This document shows, one piece after another, positions 20,101 through 31,919 of a stretch of 64,000 bases of DNA (within the stretch, counting starts at the first letter, position 1; every line of letters begins with the position of its first letter). The position numbers were made by a program, and so were the translations under genes. The notes beneath the pieces were generated by a model that was not told the origin of the DNA, searched no databases, and worked only from the letters and a program-made list of their open reading frames with translations. This stretch comes from Micractinium sp. NFX-FRZ (lineage: Eukaryota; Chlorophyta; Trebouxiophyceae; Chlorellales; Chlorellaceae), in assembly GCA_029339195.1 (NCBI GenBank), contig JAPTJF010000357.1, positions 1 through 64,000 on the forward strand. The letters are read 5' to 3'.

Positions 20101-23100
20101 GATGCTGCAGGGGACAAGGGAATTGATGCAAGGAAGCTGCAGCACTGCTCATATCTGATCATGTCATCCTCCCTCGCTGTCCTTGCTGCCACGTGCTGCT
20201 GCAGAGGAGGAGGATGACGATGCGATGGAGGTGCAGCAGGAGGCGGCTGGGGGCACTGCCGAGGGGCAGGGCGGCCACCTGCCGCCGGCGCCGCACGGTG
20301 CCGCCTCTGTCATGGCTACGCTGATGACCGAGAATGGGGGAGGGGAGCGGTCCGAGGGAAATGACGAGGAGATGGTGCAGCAGGCGGCCTCGGGGCCCTC
20401 GCGCAGCGGGGCGGCGGCGGCGCAGGTGGGAGGGCCTGCGAGCGAGGCAGGTTCGGCGCAGGGTTTGCTTGCTGGGTCGAGCGGGCTCGTGCTCGGGATT
20501 GTTGCGTAATGCCGGCAAGGGGCAGCGGCACAGGTGCCAGCCCGGTGCTGGTGTGCTTGCAAGGGGCTGGAAGGACAGGAGGACCGTTTGGTTGGCCTGC
20601 GGGGCTGACTTGTTGCCTGCTGTGCCTGCTGTGCCATCTGTGCAGCCAGGCCAGTCGCTCTCTCGCTCCATGGCAGAGCCAGCGGTCGCCACCGCCCACA
20701 ACACAGGGGCCCCCAGCGCGCACACCGCCGCCACGCAGCCCAGCCAGCACGGGCCGGCGACAAGCAACCAGGGGCAGGTGCGCCCGCTGCCAAAGCCGCC
20801 TGGCTGTGCCACACTCGGGTCACGCTGCCTGCTGTGGTGCCCGCTGTGTCGCCTGCTCTACTACACGCTGCCTGCTGTACATGATTTGCTTGTCTGCTGC
20901 TGCCTACTGAGCTGTGTCGCGCTGCTGCTGCTGCTGCCGCTGCCTGCTAACCTGGATGCTGGTGGTGCTGCTGCTGCCGCTGCCGCTGCACGCGTGCTGT
21001 GTGCGACGTGCTCTCTCACATCACTCGGAGCGCAGCACTGTCATGTTGATGTTGAAAGCTGACCCTCCCCCACAAACCCGCCCCTTGTTGGTATGGCATG
21101 CAGCTGGTGCACGGGCTTAGCAGCCTGGCGACTGTGAGCACTGGAAATGGCGAGCGGGCGGGAGGGTCGGTGGAAATGAGTGCTCTGCCCAGCCAGCAGC
21201 AGGCGCAGCATGCCACGTCGGCGCCAGCCATCATGCCCACCGGCGGCGGCGCACCGCCACATGCGACGCCGCTCATGGGTGCCGGCTGCGGGGAGGAGGC
21301 CGAAACTGCGTCGCCCGTGGTGGCCGGCGCAGCGCTGCCAGGAGCAGCAGCAGCAGCAGCAGCGCACCCCGCAGCCAGCGCTCCGGCCGCTGTGCCGCTG
21401 CAGCTGCAACAGCCTGGGGTGGCAGCACAGCCAGGGGCGCGCCCTGCTGCCAGCGCTTCCGTATCTGGTCAGGGCGACACGCCTGGCCTGGCCTGGCAGC
21501 ACGGCAGCGCCACCGGCGGCGCCCTGCCGCAGAGCAGCGCTGCCGTGGCCTCTCTGCACCCTGCGGCAGCCGCCCTGGCGGCGCAGCAGCACGCACAGCA
21601 GGCGCACGGGTATGGGGGCAACCACGTGCCGCTCCCACCCGCAGCGCCGGCGTATGCGAGCTTGTGTGAGGGCCAGAACGATGGGGCACCAGAGCCCATG
21701 ACCGACGCTCGGTCCCGCAGCCAGCGGGCTGCAGCCGCGGCGGCCGCCTCGCCAGCCCCAGCACCTGCCACCATTGAGGGCATGGGGAGCCCCACCGCCA
21801 GCAGGCATGTGGGGCAGCCGCGCGAGAGCCAGGGCACGGCGCGTGCCACGATCCTGGCGGGCGCCGCTCACTCCATCCTGACCACCGCTGCGGCAGGTGC
21901 GTGCCGTCCATTGCAAGGGCCCAGCTTGCCTTGCCGCAGCCTGTGGGCATCAACATTTGCCTCCACGCCAGGCATTTGTGTGCGCCCTGCGTGCACTGCT
22001 GTGGCCCGCCTGCGTGACCTGCATCCTGTCGTCCAGGCACAATCGTGTTGCATTTCATGCACTGGTGCCGGCGCTGCAGCAGCACGGGCCTGCATGCAAG
22101 CTGTGCGGGCCTGGCAGCCTGCCCACTCCTCTCCCACCCGGTGCACAACCGCCCCTGCAGGCGAGGCAGAGGCAATGGATGAGGGAGGCGAGGCGTTGAG
22201 CCCGCTGCTAACTGCCAAGGCCTTTCTTACCCATGGCATGGGCGGCAACGCGCAGCTTGGACCGGCACACACGCATGCCGCTGCCGCCGCAGGCACTGGC
22301 AGCGTAGGAGGCGCCCTGCAGCCGCTGGCATCCGCCGCCGCCGCTGGCGGCGACGCTGCCGGTGCTGCGCCTCTGGCTGCAAACGGCATAGGCACGCACG
22401 AGGCGTCGCTCTCGCTGCAGCACGATGCGGCGCAGCAGGCGGGCAGCCCGGGCTTCGCCTCCCCAATTGACCTCAGCACCATGGCAGTTGACCTGGCGCC
22501 GCCAGCTGGCGGCCTGAACGGCACCGCCGACCAGCCGCAGCCCAGCGGTTCGTTCCAGCCCAGCAGCCTGCCGCCTCCGGGTGCGGTGGCTGCCGCACTG
22601 GAGGCGCTGGAGCAGCAGCAGGCAGCCCTGAACGGGGGCATGCTCACCCCACTCCCGGCTGCAGCGGAGCAGCTAGGAGAGCTCTACCACGCGCTGCAGC
22701 AGCAGGTGGGAGTGCTTGATAGCCAAGCATTGTGCGTTGTGAGTGCCGCCGCTCGGCTGGTGTGCTGGCCACTTGTGCCTGATGGCTGCTCGGCTGGCCT
22801 GCACCACTGGGCGCTTGCAAGAGTGAAGTCTGCATAGCACTGGGGCAGCGCCACTGAAGGCGCTCAACGGGCAGAGCCTCTGTCACAGCATTGCCACAAA
22901 CTGCGTTCCTTGCCTGGCAGCCTTGCCTGGCGTCTCTGATCCCATCCGGCTCCCGCCCCATGCATCCGCCCCCTGCCACCCACCCACTCCGCCGCTCTGC
23001 CTGCCCGCCCGCCCCACCCGCCCGCCTCCAGAATGGGTACGCAACCCATGTCAGCAGTGTCATCGGTAATGGACGCCTCGCGCAGAGCAGCCCAGGTGCG

Positions 23101-23525
23101 CCCATGCCAGGCCTGCACCCTGCCTGCCGAATGTGCCGCCCGTCTCACCCCCCTAGTGTCGGTCCAGGCGTTGCAGTGGCGCCCGGCCTGGTGTGCGCCC
23201 GGCCGGGTGGCGGCATAATCCGCCGCCCCGCCCGCCCTGCCCCTGCTGCTCTGTGCACTCCGCTGCGTCCCTGACTGCCTGCCCGCCTCCCTCTCTATGC
23301 ACCCCTGCCCCGCCACCAGGCGTGCTAACATCCTTGCCTGCCCACCTGCCTGAGCACTCCTGCCTGCCTGCCTGCCTGCTGCCTGCAGAGCGCGAGCTCA
23401 CCTCCCCCTCCCGCCTGGTCACCCACGATTCCACGGGCAGCGGCAGCCGACCCCAGCACAGCAAGCACGACTCCAAGCGGCGCCGCACGTCTGTGGGGCC
23501 CGCCGGCAGCAGCCAGCACGCCTGA
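17189..23525 (+). CDS. large Gln/Ala/Pro-rich low-complexity protein, probably nuclear
   Basis: Nine exons join in phase: 17189-17350, 17528-18073, 18342-19863, 20205-20425, 20646-20777, 21104-21896, 22161-22705, 23032-23095 and 23389-23525; 1373 residues. I do not recognise a catalytic domain. The N-terminus has poly-Gln (QQQQPHQQQQQ) and an acidic EEEEE run. The middle has a His/Tyr stretch (HHHYHQHHQHYH), poly-Ala and poly-Gln. An acidic patch EEEDDDAMEV opens the fourth exon. The C-terminus ends with SKHDSKRRRTS, a plausible nuclear localisation signal. Only YGERTSAVLSALSGDDETA near residue 75 and the segment around LGELYHALQQQ look globular. The composition resembles transcriptional co-regulators, but this is inference. 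The join at 19863/20205 was chosen because it keeps the frame; the alternative is a stop at 19881-19883. Confidence 0.65.
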
Positions 23526-23630
23526 GCGCCCCGCCCTGCTGAGCGCCCCGCCCTGCTAAGCTGCCAGCAAGCCGGAGCTGCCCGCCCTGCTAAGCTGCCA
23601 GCCCGTCTGAGCGCCCCGCCCTGCTATGCT
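23524..23630. repeat. 17-base tandem repeat at stop codon and 3' UTR
   Basis: Units like gagcgccccgccctgct occur twice in tandem (23524-23557) and again near 23610, beginning inside the stop codon of the Q-rich gene. Probably a small minisatellite in the 3' UTR. Confidence 0.7.
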
Positions 23631-24362
23631 GCCCGCCACCTCAGCACAGCAACACACACAGACACACACACACAACGAATGACCCCGGGCTGCCGCCTGC
23701 ATGCGCCTCTGGCATCCCGCAGCAGCAGAACCCTCTATGTTTCCAACACTCTGGCATGCCAGTATTCCGGCGCCGCTTCTCTGGCGCCTGATGCCGCCTT
23801 TTCCGTGCCTCCCCTTGCAACACTTGCACCCACCGCGCCATGCGCACCCGCTCCCTCCCACTTGTCCGAAGCCGGGGGTCCCCGCATGGTTGTAGCTTCC
23901 TCCCTCCTCTTTTCCCCGCCGGGCATGTGCCCACGCGCCGGGCAAGCACGGGCGCCTGCGCCTCCGGCAGCGTGCCGAGCAACCCACGCACATACCGCAA
24001 GCGACCCCAGCAAGCAGTTCACTTCTTCCCGGCTCCCTCCACCAGCCAGCGTGCGAACCAAGTACACGCCTCAGTCACTCCCCACCTGCCCCCCATTTGT
24101 CCACCCCTCTGCTGCCCGCCCTCTGTACGTCACTGAGATAATGTCCTCCGCCCGCCTGTGCGCAAAGCCCCCCTTCCATTTTTAAACGCCCCAGCCGCTT
24201 GGCCCCTTTTGCCACCCTCTGGCGTGCGCCGGCCGGCTGCATGTAACGGCAAAGAAGGTGGCATGTGCACAGGCAAGCACAGGCCGGTGAGCTGGCGCTG
24301 ACCGTGCAGGGCTTATAGTTTGTTAGTCTGACACACCTTTGGTGCACATCACATTTCGTAAC
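23631..24362. other. intergenic region between two + genes
   Basis: Holds the 3' UTR of the Q-rich gene, a TGTAA at 24242-24246 that could be its poly(A) signal, and the promoter of the next gene. No exon recognised. Confidence 0.4.
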
Positions 24363-25195
24363 ATGGCCACCAACGGCAACAATGCTGACAGAAGCTCCTA
24401 CGAGGCCGCCGTCAGGGCGTTCTACAGCGCCCTGACGGCCGGGAACGCTGAGGCGCTCTTCGCCCTCTATGCCGAGGACGTGCAGTGGGACGTGAACGAG
24501 CTGCCCACCAGCGCGCAGAAGGTGTGAGCCGGGCGCTCCAGCATGCGTCATTGCCTGCCGCAGGAGGGGGGCTGGCACGCGCAGCGCATTGTCAGCGCTC
24601 ACGCTGCCGCCGTGCCTCCCCGCCTCCCCAAGTGTCCAACTCTCTCACGAGCACCGCCTGTGCGCCCGCACTCCCCTTGCCCACCTGAAGGCCGGCGTGC
24701 CCTGGCTGCTGCCCGCCAGCGGGAAGCAGGAGCTCATGGGCATCTCAGCAGCTGCGACAGTGCGGGAGCTGGACACCCGCAAGTTTGGCTTCCATCTGAA
24801 GCAGGTACACGCGCCAATGGGCTGGGCTGGAATGGCCCTCCAGGGTCCGCAGCCGGTGGGGTGTGGGCGCCTGGTGCAGGTTGACACGTGAGGGTGGACC
24901 ACGAGAGGGTGGGCCGCATGATGGTGATCAACCTGCACTTTCCATGGCACCCCGAGGGCAGGGCACTGCCAGGCAGGGCCAGTGTCGTTCCCTTCCGCTT
25001 GTTGCTTCTCACGTGGCTGAAGTTGCCATCGGCAGGCACATGGGCGACCAGCCTGCCTGGCACTGAACCCCCCCTTTCTGGCTGCAGGTTGTGGCCAGCC
25101 AGGGCACAGCTTTCGGCCTGTATGAGATCACCATTGCATGCAAGAGGACCGGTGAGGAGGGCGGGGCCAGGTGCCAGTGTCTGTTGCTTTGGCCC

Positions 25196-25231
<36 letters not shown>

Positions 25232-25642
25232 TTGTACGGCATCGTGACCACCACCAGTGCTGAGCATTCAATGCTCTTTCCCATGTGCACAGGCAAGAGC
25301 GTGCGCATGGAGGGCGTCAACATGTTTGAGTTTGATGGGGAGGGCAAGATCAAGACCTTCAAGCACTTTGTGGACACGGGTGGGGGCGGGCGGGGTGGGG
25401 TGGGAGGGAGGGGTCTGCTGCTTAGCAGCGCACTGCCTGAAGTGCTCCTGAGAGCTTAGCTCCTGTGCGCTTGCATGTGTTCTGCTGCAGGCGCGCATGT
25501 GTGGGTTTATACGCCTGACGACCAGATGGCGGCAGCCTGGGCAGCCTTGGGGGCGGGCCCTGCTAGTTCCAGCACACGCGATGGTGGCAAGAACACAGCC
25601 ACGCCGACGGCAGAGCAAGGAGGGGATGGCAGCTCAGAGTGA
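24363..25642 (+). CDS. SnoaL/NTF2-like fold protein
   Basis: Five exons (24363-24521, 24691-24804, 25088-25151, 25293-25379 and 25491-25642) give 191 residues. The layout is that of the SnoaL-like NTF2 superfamily cone: helix AVRAFYSALTAGNAEALFAL, then AEDVQWDVNELP, a central helix, and strands VVASQGTAFGLYEITIAC, GKSVRMEGVNMFEFDG and GKIKTFKHFVDT. Members bind small hydrophobic ligands or act as isomerases or hydrolases, so the substrate cannot be told. No targeting peptide is obvious. The C-terminal ~40 residues are Ala/Ser/Gly-rich and outside the fold. Exon 2 uses the acceptor CTGAAG at 24689-24690, which is less typical. TGTAA at 25896 suits its 3' end. Fold assignment is fairly secure, function unknown. 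Confidence 0.8.
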
Positions 25643-26208
25643 GACTCGTCTCACGGCTGCAGTATCGCTGCGGCAGAGCCGCTGTGGTGGATTGAGGAGC
25701 ACGTGTTGGATGCCGATGACGGGCCGTTTGAGCTGCGGCAGGGCAGGCTGCTATTATGCCTCCTTGCTGCACGGTGAGGCGCCTGCCTGCCTTCTTGTCC
25801 CTCGCTGTACTGCCAGCACGCTACCCTTCCGCTTAAGCTCCTTCCTTTCATTCGTTTTCTGCTTCTGTGAGCAGCGGCTTTTCACACGGGGTGGGTGTAA
25901 ACTCACGCTGGCAGCCCAAGTCAAATGCACAAGGCGCACAAGGCTGCCAGCAGTGCGGCAATGCAGCTTCCCAGTCCACCCTTGCTGCCGTCCCCTGCCC
26001 GCTCCCACTTTGCCCGACAACCGTGAGCAGCCCCACAGGTGCCTCCCTCATGGCCTCCAGTGGACTACCAGCCCTCCGTCGAGCCCGCCCTCTACGCCCC
26101 TTCCCTCTGCACAGTGGCAGTGCTGCCGCAGGCCCCCTCCCGTCCATGGCCCGCAGATCCATCCTTGCCCCCCAAGCTGCATCCCACCCCAGCCCGCCAG
26201 CCGTGCGC
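25643..26208. other. convergent 3' region
   Basis: Between the NTF2-like gene and the converging coiled-coil gene. TGTAA at 25896-25900 is 254 bases past the NTF2-like stop. Nothing else recognised. Confidence 0.5.
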
Positions 26209-28224
26209 TCAAGCCGCGCGGTGGTAGTGCTGCTGCAGGTGCGCCGTCTGGCGCCGCTGCTCCTCCTCGGTCAGCGGCAGGTGGGAGGCCTCCATCAGGC
26301 CGGTGCGGTGCTTCCAGGTGGCGGCAGCCTGCAGGCCAGGCGCAGGAGTTGAGACGGAGCACGGGTCACCGGGGGAAAGCAGTACATCGCCAGATTTGGA
26401 TCAAGGGTAGTTGTATATGAGGAGGTCAGCAAACAGAGGGGAGGAAAGCATGGCAGCGGTGGGCCGCCGAAGGACGGTGGGGGCGGTAGAGGCGCCTGGC
26501 GTGCAAGCCCGCTTGCCTGCATGCGCTCTGCCGCCGCTGCGTCCAGTGCCACTGCGTGGCGCAGCGCCGCGCGGGTGGCCGCCTGCAGGCGCCGGCGCTC
26601 AGCGGTGGTGGAGGTGGAGATGAGCAGCAGCTCGTGTTGCATGGCAGCAACCTGCAGAGGCAAGAGGATTGGCCAGATGGCGTGTGTTTAGTAGGCCAGC
26701 AGCGACACGAGCCAGGGGCACGCACCTGCCAGCTACAGGGAGAAACGATGCCTGGCATAGCAAGGCGGGGGCGCACAGCAGTGCAAAGGCACAGCACTCG
26801 AACCAGTAGCATCAAGAGGGTTCTTTGCACTCCTTTTCAGCCAGGGGCACCTGCCGGCTACAATGGGGAACGATGCCTGGCGTAGCAAGGCGGGGGCGCA
26901 CAGCAGTGCAAAGGCACAGCACTCGAACCAGTAGCATCAAGAGGGTTCTTTGCACTCCTTTTCATCGGCCTCCATTCAAAACAGGCGGTCCTTGCCTTTC
27001 AACAATGGCACTCCGAAATGTACACCCACCTGCCCCTCAAGCCGCCGGCTCTCGCCATCCAGCACGGCTTCCGCCTCGTGCGCCAGCCGCTCCGCCGCCT
27101 CCACCTGTGCCCGGCTTTGAGCCAGCTGCTCTGCGGCAGGGACAGCGCAAGAGGGACGGATATAGGTATGACTTTAGAATGCCTGCTGTGCATCAGGGAC
27201 AGCCAAGGGTGAGGCTGGGGTGCGGAGGCCTCTCTGTTGGGACTCAGGACTGGCTCTCTGTAGGCTAGATGCTCAGCTTCTGTGAAAGAGGCAAAGGGCG
27301 GGGACGTGGCCAGCCAGAGTGCTGCAGAGCGCTAGCAGGGAAGCCTGGTGCACGCGGGGGCAGTGTGCAGGGGCCTGCCGATCCCAGCGCACTAGTGCAT
27401 GCACATGACCAGAACATGGCTTGCGTAGCGCTCTGCTCTGCATAGCGCTCTCCAGCGGGAGACGGGCAGGCACGGGCGGGCTTGTCGTCTCACCCGACGC
27501 CGCATGCAGCTGCTGCCGCACGTCGGCAGCGCAGGCCCGGCACTCCGCAAGCAGCGCCGCCTGCTGCCGGGTGTGCGCTTGGGTCGCCTCCACCTGTGCC
27601 ATCACTGTGTCCAGCGTGTCTGCTGCCTCTGCTGCCGGCAGCAGCGGCGCCTGCCAGGGTGCGGCCAGGCGGCGCAGCCGGCTCTGGCGCCCCGCCAGCG
27701 GCCAGTTGCCGGCCAGCGTGCTGCTCAAGTCATCATCCGCCTGTTTTGCGGCTGAGACTGCCTCCAGGTTGGGTCCAATGCTGAGGGCGGTTTCCAAGGT
27801 GGAGGCGGGGGGCTGGGTGCCGCCATCGCCCGCACCGCAGTTCGTCGGCGCCAGCGGCTCCCTCTGCCCGCGGCGCAGCACGCGGCGCATGGCCGCCAGC
27901 GGGCGCAGCAGCGGCAGGGTGGAAGAGGTGCTGCCAGCCTGGTTAAGAGGCGGTTTAAAGAGGGCCTGCAGTGCCACAGATGGGGGGCAGTTGGTCAACG
28001 AGCGGGAGAGGGGCGGTGCTGCGGCGGTATGCGTTGGGCGTCAGAGCATGGTGCGCCTGCAAGCGGCCTGCACCCACCTGGATGCTCCAGCCCTCCCCCG
28101 CTGCCTGTGGCGGGTCTGTCTGCGGCGCACAGCTCCTCTGCAGCTCCGTGGCCGCGTAGCCTGCATTGCAAGTCGGATGGCGCGTCAACGTGCTGTGGTC
28201 GCCGGCGCGGTAGGCAACTCCCAT
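26209..28224 (-). CDS. coiled-coil protein of unknown function
   Basis: Five exons from the 5' end: 28078-28224, 27494-27965, 27030-27130, 26517-26651 and 26209-26328, in phase, 324 residues. No family recognised. The first ~50 residues (YRAGDHSTLTRHPTCNAG ... GEGWSIQ) look ordered. From about residue 130 heptad-rich helices dominate: TLDTVMAQVEATQAHTRQQA, EQLAQSRAQVEAAERLAHEA and AAMQHELLLISTSTTAERRR. It ends LTEEEQRRQTAHLQQHYHRA. A long coiled coil suggests a scaffold or cytoskeletal partner. The intron after exon 4 starts with GC (CAG then GCAAGC). The third intron holds a 129/124-base tandem duplication. Its start is 445 bases from a divergent gene. Exon joins are well supported by phase; the role is open. 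Confidence 0.65.
26712..26964. repeat. tandem segmental duplication inside an intron
   Basis: Copy 1 (26712-26840, 129 bases) is followed directly by copy 2 (26841-26964, 124 bases), nearly identical apart from a few substitutions and a short gap. Both lie in an intron of the coiled-coil gene. Near-identity implies a recent event. Confidence 0.9.
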
Positions 28225-28669
28225 GGCTTCAGTCTGATTCGATTGTCAGCGCACTCTTCTCGCCAGGCGGACGCCCTAGGCCCGGCAGCAGCTTTCGCAG
28301 GGCTGCCGTTCGGTCCATTGCTACCAGATCAGTTGCAGAGCTGCTGGATCAAGTAGATTTCGGGAAGTGAATGCGAACAGATTGGCCGAGGCGCGTTGGA
28401 CAGCTCCGGACGACACTTGCGCCTCAGCCATGATGATTTTTTGGCTAGCCAGGGCGCCAGCGGGGCAGCCGCAGTGGAGTTGGATGCAGAGTGCAGGTTC
28501 CGATGCACTCTGCATTGCTATCAGAGTCATCCGGGCGCTTGAGGCCGCGTCTTTAGCGAGGTCCAGCTCGGCTCTTCGCCGTCCTGGCCGTTCCCTCGTC
28601 GTTGCAGCTTCAATCGCTGCAGATTATTCAATCCAGTTCCTTGAGTGTGCAGCAGGCGTGAGCGGCGCG
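28225..28669. promoter_or_regulatory. divergent promoter: coiled-coil gene (-) and DNAJC17-like (+)
   Basis: 445 bases between two divergent start codons. The sequence is less GC-rich than the coding flanks. No specific motif assigned. Confidence 0.55.
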
Positions 28670-31049
28670 ATGGAGGAGAACGCCTATGTGCTGCTCGGAC
28701 TTGAGCAGGGCCCCGCAGCCACGGAGGCCGAGATCAAGAAGGTAGGAGCATTGCGCCTGTATTTGGGCCCCCACACTGCTGTCACGCCAGCAGGAGCGGG
28801 CACCCGCTGCTGCCGCCGCCGCTTCTGCCGCCTCCGCTGCCGCCACTGCCGGACTTGAGCCCACCACTGCCTGCGCCCGCCACCCTCGCCGCCGACCTGC
28901 AGGCCTACCGCAGGGAGGCTCTGGTCAAGCATCCGGACAAGAACCCTAACAACCCGCGGGCAGCAGATGAATTCCAGGCGTTGCAGCGCGCCTATGACCT
29001 GCTGTGCGACAAGGAGGCGCGGGCTGCCCTGGATGCGCTGCTCAAGTGAGTGTGCTTAATGTAGCATGCAGGGTCATGAAGAGTTGGTGGGCGGTTTGTT
29101 TTGGAGGTTTGTGTTCTTGTCAGCTCGCTGCTGCACTGGCCTGGCTGTGCCAGACGCAGCCGCAATCGCCGCCGCGGCGCACATGGTCAGTTGTGGCTGC
29201 CGCACTGCCATGCTCGTCTGCCAGCTGTCTGCTGGGCACCTGCCACCAGTGCTGCTGGTGGTGCGAGCACCCATCCTGCAGTTTCTTTACTCAGGGAAAT
29301 CCTGCACGGCAACTGGTTCTTGAGCATGCGTTAAAGTTCTCAGGCCCGCGCCTGCCTGCCTCTGGCATCCTGCCGCGCCTCAAATGTCTTTCGCTGCACC
29401 TCGGCACACTGGGCTGCGCATCATGCCTGCACCTAATTCCTGCACTCTAATAAATTCTGCCTCTCATAATCATGCCTGCACCTCACCATGCCTGCACCTC
29501 ATGATGCAGGGCCAAGGCCGCGCGGGCGGAGCGGGTGGCGGGGCACGATGAGAAGCGGCGCAAGATGATGGCAGACCTAGAGCAGCGGGAGAAGGGGTGG
29601 CAGGCGGCACGCACCCAGGTGGGCAGGCATGCCACATGCTGCGCTGCCCGGCCCCCCAGCTCCATTGCATGGCAGCGAGTTTGCTGCGCCAAGGGAGCAC
29701 CGTGCGCTGCTGCTCACTCCCTGCATGCCTGCCCTGCCCTGCCCTGGCTTGCAGGAGGAGACTGCACGAGCAAAGCTGCAAGCAGAGATGGAGCGCCTGC
29801 GGCGGACGGCAGCGGAGCGGGCAGCCAAGCGTGCAGCAGAGCAGCGCGCCGCGGCCCAGGCCGCAGCGGCGGCGGCGGTGCAGCAGCAGCAGCAGCAGCA
29901 AACGGCAGCGCCGGCGGCAGCAGGAGTGGGCGGCGCGCCGGGGGCAGCAGCAGGAGTTGCAGGGGAGCTGAGCGATGAGATGCGGGAGCGGCTCACGCGC
30001 ACCCTGAAGGTGTCGTGGTCGAGAAAGGTGAGGCACGGCATTCATTCAATGGTGGGGCATTTGATGGTGGGGCATTCAGTGGTGGAGCATTCACTGGCGG
30101 AGCGTTCGTTGGTGTGGCATTCGTTGGCGCGGCATTCATTGGCGCGGCATTCGCCTGCCCCTGACGCCCTTGCAGCCAGGACGGCGTAGGGTATGTAGCG
30201 ACGTGGCCATGCCAGATCCGTGCCCCTCCCCCATTCCCACCCTGCCCCCGACTATGTTTTCCCACCCCTCCGGTGCATGTGCAGGATGGCGAATACGGCG
30301 CTGCCCAGCTGCGCCAGATCTTTGCAGCCCACGGGCCGGTGGAGGATGTTGTGCTTCGAGAGGGCAAGAAGCGCAAGGGTTCGGCACTGGTGGTCATGCG
30401 CGATGCGGCAGGCGCTGCTGCTGCCGCCAGCTCAGCAAACGGCTCCATGGCAAACCCCTTGCTGGTGGTGCCCTTCACCAAAGCGGCAGGGGCGGCGGTG
30501 GGAGCGGCGGGGGCGGCGGGGGGCGAAGAGGACAGCGAGGCGCCGGCGCCGGGGGCGGGAGCAGGCGCAAGGGCAGGAGGAGCGGCAGCAGGCGCAGCGG
30601 CAGCGGGCGGCGCCCGGGCCACGGCAGCACTCCCCGCGTTTGCAGCGGGGGCTGCGGTAGCGGGAGGCGGCGGCGGGCTGGGGCCCCGGCCGGCAGCGCC
30701 GCTGTTTGCCGCGGGCTCGCGCCCCGGCGGCAGCGCAGCAGGGCTCTTCCCTGCAGCCGGCGGCGGCGCTCCCCCAGGCAAGCCATTGTTTGCAGCGGGA
30801 GCCGGCGGGCGCGGCACCATCGGCAGTGGCCAGCAGGCGGCCGGCCCAGCAGCGGCCTCTTCCTTCCCCTCAGGAGCCGCCTTTGGAAGTTTTTCTTCCT
30901 TCCAAGGAGGCCCTGCAGGCAGCTCAGCAGCGGGGGTGCACGCTCTCAACGGTAGGCTGGAGGATGACACGTTGGAGCGCATGCGGCAGGCGGCGGAGCG
31001 GCGGCGGCTGGTGGAAGAGATGGAGCGGGGCGAGGGCGGCGCCAGCTAG
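28670..31049 (+). CDS. DNAJC17: DNAJC17-like J-domain and RRM protein
   Basis: DNAJC17/Cwf23-type co-chaperone linked to spliceosome assembly in the nucleus. Exons 28670-28741, 28903-29045, 29510-29618, 29755-30027 and 30285-31049 give 453 residues. The J domain is complete (residues 1-70): NAYVLLGLEQGPAATEAEIK, AYRREALVKHPDKNP with the essential H34-P35-D36, and FQALQRAYDLLCDKEAR. A charged coiled-coil linker follows (AERVAGHDEKRRKMMADLEQ, ETARAKLQAEMERLRR). The RRM (about 200-275) shows LRQIFAAHGPVEDVVL and KRKGSALVVM with NPLLVVPF, the DNAJC17 order. The last ~150 residues are Ala/Gly-rich and end in a charged helix, making it longer than the human protein (~304). The intron at 30028-30284 holds a 15-base repeat array. 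TGTAA lies at 31174. Confidence 0.92.
30038..30152. repeat. 15-base tandem repeat in DNAJC17-like intron
   Basis: About seven diverged copies of a unit like cattcattggcgcgg. Read on the - strand they would encode NAPPxNAPP-type peptides, but the array lies wholly in an intron and that reading has no gene support. Confidence 0.8.
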
Positions 31050-31919
31050 CTAGCCCGGCGCCAACCCTGGAGTCAGGCCGGGCAGCAGCCTTGGTGCGGG
31101 GCGTGCCTCGGGTGCATCCCTTGCCGCAATGCCGGCAGCAGTGGTGCAGTTGTATTGCCGCAATGCGGTGGCCTGTAACTGCACTGCTCTTGAGAGGGGG
31201 TGCCCCACTTGTGAGAGCCAAGCGCCACATGCCATGCGGTGGACGACTGCCATCTCGCTCAGCAAGCAGACAGAGCCGCCTACCCGCCGTGCAGCCTTTT
31301 GACAAAGTGGCTGAAGCTCCTGGCGACGTGGTGCATCCTTCTTTGCACTCAAGCATCCCAGATACTTGCAATGCATCGAGGATGCTATGCTACCTGTAAT
31401 GCCACCGATGCAGCGGCACCGGCGAGCCGCCCCACTGCCGCCGGCCCTCGCCTTGTGCACCCTGCACGCAGGAGCGGCTGCAGTACCCCTGCCGCCCCAA
31501 AACCCAGTCTTATCGTACTCACAGGAATGTACACCGCGCACTGCAAGCAAGCCAGCGCTGCTCCTGCTCGGCGTGCAGCTGCACCCTCCAGCCGCACAAA
31601 GTTTGGCCGTGAAGGGGGCCGATGACGCAACACTCGCCACCATCTGCAGGCACTTGTCTTTATTATCCACGTCCTACATTTGACGCTCAAGAGCATCTTT
31701 CAGCTGCCCTTGCTCCGGCCGCACTTTGCGCAAGCCCAGGCGGCAACAAGCTGGGCCTGCACGTGGGGGGGCTCCAGCGCATTTACCACCGCCCCTGACA
31801 TCTCGTCTTGCTCTCCGCAAGCTTGCGGCGTCACCCAGGGAACCGCCCGTGGCGCCCAGGCTGCCGGCGCCGCCACCAGCGCGCGCGGCGGCGCCGACGG
31901 AAACCATCACGCCGCCCCC
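31050..31919. other. intergenic region between two + genes
   Basis: Holds TGTAA at 31174-31178 and again near 31395-31399, candidate poly(A) signals of the DNAJC17-like gene, then the promoter of the borate transporter gene. An open frame upstream of the transporter ATG (31680-31919) could extend its N-terminus but shows no conservation I recognise. Confidence 0.5.

Noticed and set aside
24893..24972. Possible extra exon (VGRMMVINLHFPWHP) in the NTF2-like gene
   Set aside because: Direct splicing from 24804 to 25088 keeps phase and gives a continuous NTF2-like fold; the extra piece lacks a well-placed acceptor in phase.
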